The notes beneath the pieces are model-generated. The model had not been told where the DNA came from. It ran no database searches and saw only the letters and a list, made by a program, of their open reading frames with translations. A stretch of DNA of 64,000 nucleotides, from contig CAXKWD010000009.1 of NCBI GenBank assembly GCA_964059195.1, positions 91,113,432-91,177,431 on the forward strand, written 5' to 3'. Source of the stretch: Ectobius pallidus. Its lineage: Eukaryota > Arthropoda > Insecta > Blattodea > Ectobiidae. The position numbers and the translations under genes were made by a program. Below, one piece after another: positions 57,668 through 64,000 of this stretch (within the stretch, counting starts at the first letter, position 1; every line of letters starts with the position of its first letter).

Positions 57668-58295
57668 TCTTAAAATAATAAAAGGACGTGTTTGTCTGTA
57701 TGTCCACGATGCCCAGCGAAATCTACTGAACACAGAGATCTGAAATTTTAAACATAGATGGGCTGAAAGGTGGGCAAATGCGCATCGAAGCCGGATTATT
57801 AATTTTAGCTTTCGTTCGCGAGCTGTGAGTGAAAAACTGGCAGAAAACGTGATTTTAGCGCTGTCGAAGCATCAGATTTCAGTAATACATTTCAATGTCA
57901 AATCAATTGCAGTTGGCTTTGGCTATTTTTGTCATACCGTGGCAATAAAAGCATCGCGATCGCTAGAATGTTGTAAGTCCACGCTGGTCGATTCATTTGT
58001 TTAGAATGTCAAGGCCCGTAGACATATGAAATTTTCAACCTACACGGAAGAGGGATAATCAACATAGACCTAAATATGGTTAAACATCGTTCGATTTGGA
58101 CGAAACTCACTATACAGGGATTTTCTGGGCCAAGGAACTCGAATCTGAGATCGCTTTTACCAGGCGACGCTATCTAATCGTGGTATGTAATTCACGTGAT
58201 TTAGGTGTTAATAAATATAATGATTTAACCATTATGATCTTAATTTTTTAATTTTTGAAATAATTATCGCGGGCGAAGCCGCGGGCACATGCTAG
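57668..58295 (+). mobile_element. Helitron-like element, family A copy 2
   Basis: Starts TCTTAAAATAATAAAAGG directly at the 3' end of copy 1 and ends with the same hairpin and CTAG (58292-58295) before T58296. The two are head to tail and together occupy one A^T site in M3. Confidence 0.8.
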
Positions 58296-58520
58296 TATAG
58301 AATAAGAGGCCGTGAAAGAGCGCGTATTCAGTTGTTCATCACGCAAGACAAAATTTCTACAAACAGTGGGTGAACAGTGGGTGGCTTGTAACTACCCTCA
58401 GAGAATTTTATCGAAAAAAAGTTTCAAATAAAAGTTTTAGCTCTCAGTAAAAGGAACACATGTGCAAATTTTAAAGAAAATCGTTAGAGCCGTTTTCGAG
58501 AAAGTCGCGAAAAACGAAAA

Positions 58521-59024
58521 TTTCTTCATGTAAAGTCCCCTTAAAAATAAGAGAAATTTGTCGCCAATCTTCGAATCACATCTTCAGAAGGTACCTGACC
58601 CAAATACGAAATTTTGTTTTCATACGATTCTCCGTTTCGGAGCTAGCCTGTTCACAAACTTCCACACAGACAGACAGACACACAGACACACACACAGACA
58701 TGTTTCCAAAAATAGTATTTTTGGATTCAGGGGGCCTTGAAACGTGTATATATGCTAAAAACTCAACTTCGAATTTTAGGCTCGAAAACAATACTTCCTC
58801 TGCCTATAGTACCTATGGTACGGGCAGAGGAAGTAAAATAGGGGCATCTAGAATCGCCTATAGCCTATTTGCAATGTTAAATTGATTAATATTGTGGTAT
58901 CTTTTCTTTCCCAAAAATATTTTATGCTGTTAACAAGATTTTTATACCTCTTTTATACGAATAGGGGAGTAATTTAATACAGTGACTATTGAGCTCATGA
59001 ATCAGTGACAGTCTACTGTAAGAA
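58521..59024 (+). repeat. 504-bp duplication, copy 1 of 2 (in unit 1)
   Basis: From 'tttcttcatgtaaagtcccc' to 'gacagtctactgtaagaa'. It is repeated at 59025-59528. The junction shows short AATTT microhomology. Confidence 0.9.
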
Positions 59025-59528
59025 TTTCTTCATGTAAAGTCCCCTTAAAAATAAGAGAAATTTGTCGCCAATCTTCGAATCACATCTTCAGAAGGTACCT
59101 GACCCAAATACGAAATTTTGTTTTCATACGATTCTCCGTTTCGGAGCTAGCCTGTTCACAAACTTCCACACAGACAGACAGACACACAGACACACACACA
59201 GACATGTTTCCAAAAATAGTATTTTTGGATTCAGGGGGCCTTGAAACGTGTATATATGCTAAAAACTCAACTTCGAATTTTAGGCTCGAAAACAATACTT
59301 CCTCTGCCTATAGTACCTATGGTACGGGCAGAGGAAGTAAAATAGGGGCATCTAGAATCGCCTATAGCCTATTTGCAATGTTAAATTGATTAATATTGTG
59401 GTATCTTTTCTTTCCCAAAAATATTTTATGCTGTTAACAAGATTTTTATACCTCTTTTATACGAATAGGGGAGTAATTTAATACAGTGACTATTGAGCTC
59501 ATGAATCAGTGACAGTCTACTGTAAGAA
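59025..59528 (+). repeat. 504-bp duplication, copy 2 of 2 (in unit 1)
   Basis: Identical by eye to 58521-59024, including the terminal hairpin of the TIR element. Confidence 0.9.
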
Positions 59529-59632
59529 TTTGTGGAATTTCAACCAATCGCAAATGTCCAGCATCATGACTTCATCGTTTTATTTTTAACACTGTCATTT
59601 TATCTCACAAACATGCAATTGTCTTTCATCTA

Positions 59633-59829
59633 CAGTGAGTCCCACGCAAGAGTTGGCCAATGACGCGGGTTTCTGCGTCGCGGCTGGCACAGCTCGAACT
59701 CCCGATCGATCGGGTGAAATATCTACGCAAATAATGCCGCGGTCGTTGTAATGATTCAGGTTCTCACATTTACAGTTAAAATTACAATGAAAATAACCAC
59801 GTACCTAATCACAAGAGATGTTGGAAAGG
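59633..59829 (+). mobile_element. truncated left arm of Tc1/mariner-like foldback MITE
   Basis: Starts TA then CAGTGAGTCCCACGCAAGAG at 59633 and stops at the 1556-bp duplication junction. The complete element is at 61189-61902. Confidence 0.8.
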
Positions 59830-61385
59830 CGAAGCCGCGGGCACATGCTAGTATAGAATAAGAGGCCGTGAAAGAGCGCGTATTCAGTTGTTCATCACGC
59901 AAGACAAAATTTCTACAAACAGTGGGTGAACAGTGGGTGGCTTGTAACTACCCTCAGAGAATTTTATCGAAAAAAAGTTTCAAATAAAAGTTTTAGCTCT
60001 CAGTAAAAGGAACACATGTGCAAATTTTAAAGAAAATCGTTAGAGCCGTTTTCGAGAAAGTCGCGAAAAACGAAAATTTCTTCATGTAAAGTCCCCTTAA
60101 AAATAAGAGAAATTTGTCGCCAATCTTCGAATCACATCTTCAGAAGGTACCTGACCCAAATACGAAATTTTGTTTTCATACGATTCTCCGTTTCGGAGCT
60201 AGCCTGTTCACAAACTTCCACACAGACAGACAGACACACAGACACACACACAGACATGTTTCCAAAAATAGTATTTTTGGATTCAGGGGGCCTTGAAACG
60301 TGTATATATGCTAAAAACTCAACTTCGAATTTTAGGCTCGAAAACAATACTTCCTCTGCCTATAGTACCTATGGTACGGGCAGAGGAAGTAAAATAGGGG
60401 CATCTAGAATCGCCTATAGCCTATTTGCAATGTTAAATTGATTAATATTGTGGTATCTTTTCTTTCCCAAAAATATTTTATGCTGTTAACAAGATTTTTA
60501 TACCTCTTTTATACGAATAGGGGAGTAATTTAATACAGTGACTATTGAGCTCATGAATCAGTGACAGTCTACTGTAAGAATTTCTTCATGTAAAGTCCCC
60601 TTAAAAATAAGAGAAATTTGTCGCCAATCTTCGAATCACATCTTCAGAAGGTACCTGACCCAAATACGAAATTTTGTTTTCATACGATTCTCCGTTTCGG
60701 AGCTAGCCTGTTCACAAACTTCCACACAGACAGACAGACACACAGACACACACACAGACATGTTTCCAAAAATAGTAGTTTTGGATTCAGGGGGCCTTGA
60801 AACGTGTATATATGCTAAAAACTCAACTTCGAATTTTAGGCTCTAAAACAATACTTCCTCTGCCTATAGTACCTATGGTACGGGCAGAGGAAGTAAAATA
60901 GGGGCATCTAGAATCGCCTATAGCCTATTTGCAATGTTAAATTGATTAATATTGTGGTATCTTTTCTTTCCCAAAAATATTTTATGCTGTTAACAAGATT
61001 TTTATACCTCTTTTATACGAATAGGGGAGTAATTTAATACAGTGACTATTGAGCTCATGAATCAGTGACAGTCTACTGTAAGAATTTGTGGAATTTCAAC
61101 CAATCGCAAATGTCCAGCATCATGACTTCATCGTTTTATTTTTAACACTGTCATTTTATCTCACAAACATGCAATTGTCTTTCATCTACAGTGAGTCCCA
61201 CGCAAGAGTTGGCCAATGACGCGGGTTTCTGCGTCGCGGCTGGCACAGCTCGAACTCCCGATCGATCGGGTGAAATATCTACGCAAATAATGCCGCGGTC
61301 GTTGTAATGATTCAGGTTCTCACATTTACAGTTAAAATTACAATGAAAATAACCACGTACCTAATCACAAGAGATGTTGGAAAGG
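59830..61385 (+). repeat. 1556-bp tandem duplication, unit 2
   Basis: Second unit, again with two 504-bp copies (60077-60580 and 60581-61084). The last copy has at least two changes: 'atagtagttttgg' near 60775 and 'ctctaaaac' near 60841. It continues into the intact foldback element beyond 61385. Confidence 0.92.
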
Positions 61386-61902
61386 TTCTCCTCTTGCATA
61401 CGCGCAACATTGGCACCTTTTTTAGGGAATTTTCTTTCACGCGCGTAAGTTCAGCTTCCGAGATAGAATTAATTTCTCTTGTGATATTGTCTTTAAGTTC
61501 TTCTTATGTATGGGAAATTGACCTATACACTTTATTTTTCAAGTTTCCACGTAAATAATATTTACATACTGTTAGAAGAACTTAATGACAATATCACATA
61601 GGCCTATCAAAAGAGAAAGTAACTCTGTCTCGGAAGCTGAACTTATGCGCGTGAAAAAAAAAAATCCTAAAAAGGTGCCAGTATTGTCTGGATGCAAGAG
61701 GACAACATTTCCAACATCTCTTGTGATGAGGTACGTGGTTATTTTCATTGTAATTTTAACTGTAAATGTGAGAACCTGAATCATTACAACGGCCGCGGCA
61801 TTATTTGCGTAGATATTTCACCCGATCGCTCGGGAGTTGGAGCTGTGCCAGCCGCGACGCAGAAACTCGCGTCATTGGCCAACTCTTGCGAGGGACTCAC
61901 TG
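61189..61902. mobile_element. Tc1/mariner-like foldback MITE (714 bp)
   Basis: Starts CAGTGAGTCCC (61189) and ends GGGACTCACTG (61902), with TA on both sides (61187-61188 and 61903-61904). The arms, roughly 61189-61516 and 61574-61902, are inverted repeats of about 330 bases covering almost the whole element. TA target duplication and a CAGTG-type end fit the Tc1/mariner superfamily. The open frames on both strands are mirror images caused by the arms. Confidence 0.85.
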
Positions 61903-61904
61903 TA

Positions 61905-62278
61905 TATTCACAAACACTGAACACTGAAACATCTTCATACCTGTACTTCTTTGATAAAAAAAGAAAAAAGCCATAATTGAACAGAGCGATTGGGTAAGCT
62001 GGTATAAACAGAAGAAGATATGAAAATAATATATAATTGTTTATATGAGTGTGGGGAAGCATTTAAAATATCGTATAATAAGAAATGCATATTAATAATA
62101 TGACATTATTTTGGCATTGAGGTTAATCTATATGTCTGATGAAGATAAAAACATCGAAAAGTCGCGCGCCACTCCCCTGTCGACCATGCCGCGATCATCG
62201 ATATATCGATATATCGATTGTTTTACTTACAGTAACAAACCTAGCACACTTTTATTCATTTTCGTGGTTTATTTATCC
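61905..62278. other. unassigned DNA
   Basis: Contains a short palindrome ATCGATATATCGATATATCG-like at 62195-62218; otherwise nothing recognised. Confidence 0.4.
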
Positions 62279-62400
62279 GTCGCCGTGGGTGAGTCGGTAG
62301 CGCGCCTGCCTTCCACTCCGGCGGCCCGGGTTCGATTCCCGGCCGGGTCGGGGATTTTTCAGTAGTGAAAAATCCCTTTCCCGGGTTCAGGACTGGGTAG
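62279..62400 (+). mobile_element. tRNA-derived SINE, family G
   Basis: Head GCCGTGGGTGAGTCGGTAGC and B box CCCGGGTTCGATTCCCGGCC are well preserved, then 'ggggatttttcagtagtgaa' and 'ccgggttcaggactgggtag'. Good A and B boxes suggest a young copy; the SINE-like tail and lack of a closing acceptor stem argue against a functional tRNA. Confidence 0.75.
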
Positions 62401-62481
62401 GTTAAGTCTTAGATTAAGATAATGCACATTGTGCGCGATTCCTTAATTATTATATTATTCATTACATACTTAGTTAGGGTT
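62401..62481. other. unassigned DNA
   Basis: AT-rich flank between SINE G and the MITE. Confidence 0.3.
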
Positions 62482-62723
62482 TGGTTCTAAAAGGGCCAAT
62501 GTCATAAAACTTGCTTTTGAGATAACTAACTTTTTAAAGCCTTTATAGAAGTAACATTTTTTGCTGAGAACTTCCTACATTGGCCTTGAAGGTTTCTTTA
62601 TTATGTCTATTAATAGCAACAGATATTGGCACTTTTATTATACGAAAGATAAAAACTAGGCGAGCTTAATAATGCACAAATCTCATTTTTGCAAGAAATT
62701 GACATTGGTCCTTTTAGAACCAA
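62482..62723. mobile_element. short MITE (about 242 bp)
   Basis: TTGGTTCTAAAAGGGCCAAT at 62482 pairs with ATTGGTCCTTTTAGAACCAA ending at 62723; the inverted similarity continues inward through 'gtcataaaacttgcttttga' and 'caagaaattgac', about 45 bases per arm. No clear target duplication, no coding capacity. Confidence 0.75.
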
Positions 62724-64000
62724 GCCAAAGAGTTATGTAAGCATGTATTGTACGTATTAAGTAAGTATTTCCAAGATAAATCCGGTGTTTATCAATATTT
62801 ACAGAATTTATCGGTAAAATCCGGACCTCTCGTTATACAATATTACCTCTTATTATAGTAGACTGTTGTGTAGCCTATTTTGTGACTGAAGATGGCATAA
62901 CTATATGTCGAAATGCATAAACTTAATGCGAAGCTGAAATAACCTACGGAGTCTACTGCTGGAAACGAAGAAACTGCTACTGAACACATGAACTCTCACA
63001 ACAGCAAAAGCAGTTAAGCTTAGTGATTATTATACAGAATTCAAAGTCTTAAGAGACTCTACATAATCACTACCCGACCATTTTAGGCCTATACTAATCT
63101 ATGTTAATTTTACAACTTTGTTAATTTTAATGTAAATAATATTACTAATAATATTGTATTAATTAATTCTGCTGTCAGGACAAATTGTTATTCAACTCTA
63201 TTTGAATTAATATGCTTTTTGTAATAATTTTACCTTCTATGACCAGTTGATCTTCAACTTTATTTTAATTGATTTATATTATATGTTATTTATTCCAGTG
63301 ACTAAGCGACAAATGGCTAAAATATAGTTCCACTAAGGAAAAAGTATATAAAAATATATATACATCTACATTGATGTAATATAGGCCTACGTACATTTTA
63401 TGTATCTAAGAGTTCTATTGATAGTGGTTAATTCAGTTGTAACTTTTAGAGTTCACATATTGTGATATTATCAATAAAACGTCAAGTGAACCTGTAATTT
63501 CCACGTTTCCAGCTATCAGATTATTGATAAGTTCTGTTAGGTTTTTATACTAGTGCTTTAGGTTAAATATTTATCCAGTTTACTTATACCAGCATTAGTG
63601 GAATGAAATTCATGCTTTTTTTATATGTGAGGCAATAATTTTTATTATTGTAATTTAAAACAGCATTTCATTTTCAGCAAGAATCGAGAACTCAAAAAAC
63701 CTACGAAATTAGTTAATGGTATATTTGTCGAATAATCAATTATACATTGAATTATAAGTAACCCATTAATGACCAAGAATTTTTTCAGAATTGTGTTAAC
63801 TAATAAAAAGTTTTGTAGATTATAATATTATTAACTAATATCAGGCCTATTAGCAAGTTCTATGAAACAGGGCCCTGGAGATTATTATCTCTTTTTGATC
63901 CATTTTCCCTTATATTTTACACTATATAGGTCGGTATCTTAGATATAAAATAAATATTAGGAGCAAAAATTCACACAGATAGTAACCTGAAGAAACACTT
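62724..64000. other. unassigned AT-rich DNA
   Basis: About 1.3 kb with no recognised element. TAGGCCTA at 63084 and 63382. Confidence 0.4.

Larger units (their letters stand above)
56868..58835 (+). mobile_element. ACTTCCTCTGCCC-TIR element, copy M3 (tandem, split by Helitrons)
   Basis: Starts 'gactgcagacgtttattgaa', equivalent to 56023 within M2, so it lacks the 5' terminus and looks like an unequal tandem copy. It is interrupted at 56994-58295 by two Helitron-like elements and then continues to the terminal GGGCAGAGGAAGT near 58822-58834. Removing the insert gives 'cttatatagaataagaggcc', collinear with M2 'cttatatagaataaagtgcc'. Confidence 0.8.
58274..59829 (+). repeat. 1556-bp tandem duplication, unit 1
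   Basis: Runs from inside the Helitron 3' hairpin through the M3 3' part, a 504-bp internal duplication, flank, and the first 197 bases of a Tc1/mariner-like foldback element. It is repeated with very few differences at 59830-61385. The junction at 59829/59830 joins 'tgttggaaagg' to 'cgaagccgcgg' with only GG shared. Confidence 0.92.

Noticed and set aside
56563..60800. Recurring 60-107 codon frames starting MSPIFESHLQKVPDPNTK
   Set aside because: They are the same internal segment of a non-coding TIR element copied five times; the HTDRQT part is a CAGACA microsatellite.
62279..62352. Functional tRNA gene
   Set aside because: A and B boxes are good, but no closing acceptor stem was found and the sequence continues into a SINE-like body.

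Overview
This looks like AT-rich, repeat-dominated nuclear DNA from an arthropod, most likely an insect. I think a large-genome insect such as a cockroach or relative is plausible, but that is inference from the mix of repeats and not from any diagnostic host gene. I found no convincing host protein-coding exon, no rRNA and no tRNA gene that I would call functional. The long open frames are repeat shadows or transposon remnants. The window is therefore best read as an intergenic or very long intronic landscape of mobile elements. Functional gene content, if any, is limited to a candidate core promoter with a first exon near 15.06 kb.

Layout. 0-6.4 kb: a degraded terminal-inverted-repeat element (TIR ACTTCCTCTGCCC) carrying a foldback tRNA-like insertion, then non-LTR reverse-transcriptase debris and a Helitron-like element. 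6.4-12.9 kb: a satellite of 350-450 bp units, each holding a variable number of 45-bp minisatellite copies; it is interrupted by a Helitron and by a 1.6 kb unidentified block. 13.8-17.1 kb: a Helitron, the candidate promoter, and a 5'-truncated non-LTR retrotransposon inside a short minisatellite. 17-26.6 kb: mostly unassigned AT-rich DNA, with a dimer of G-rich elements flanked by an 8-bp target duplication at 20.9-21.7 kb. 26.6-36 kb: a degenerate satellite, R1-like, RTE-like and Penelope-like fragments, and several tRNA-derived SINEs. 38-49 kb: a second Helitron of the 13.8 kb family, a third G-rich element, another R1-like fragment and more SINEs. 49.7-52.9 kb: a hAT-like MITE followed by a tandem pair of 1.3-1.4 kb elements (TIR AAGTGCCAGTATG) built from about 145-bp modules. 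55.6-61.9 kb: a recent amplification of the ACTTCCTCTGCCC element involving 504-bp and 1556-bp tandem duplications, two nested Helitrons and a Tc1/mariner-like foldback MITE. 62.3-62.7 kb: one more SINE and one more MITE.

How the parts relate. Several insertions can be dated relative to each other because the uninterrupted target sequence survives nearby in the same window: the Helitron at 6886-8025 sits in a satellite unit whose empty form is at 9.7 kb, and the Helitron pair at 56994-58295 sits in a repeat whose empty form is at 56.15 kb. The most striking signal not explained by any listed element is the palindrome TAGGCCTA: a manual scan finds 29 exact copies, far above chance, scattered mainly in otherwise unassigned DNA.
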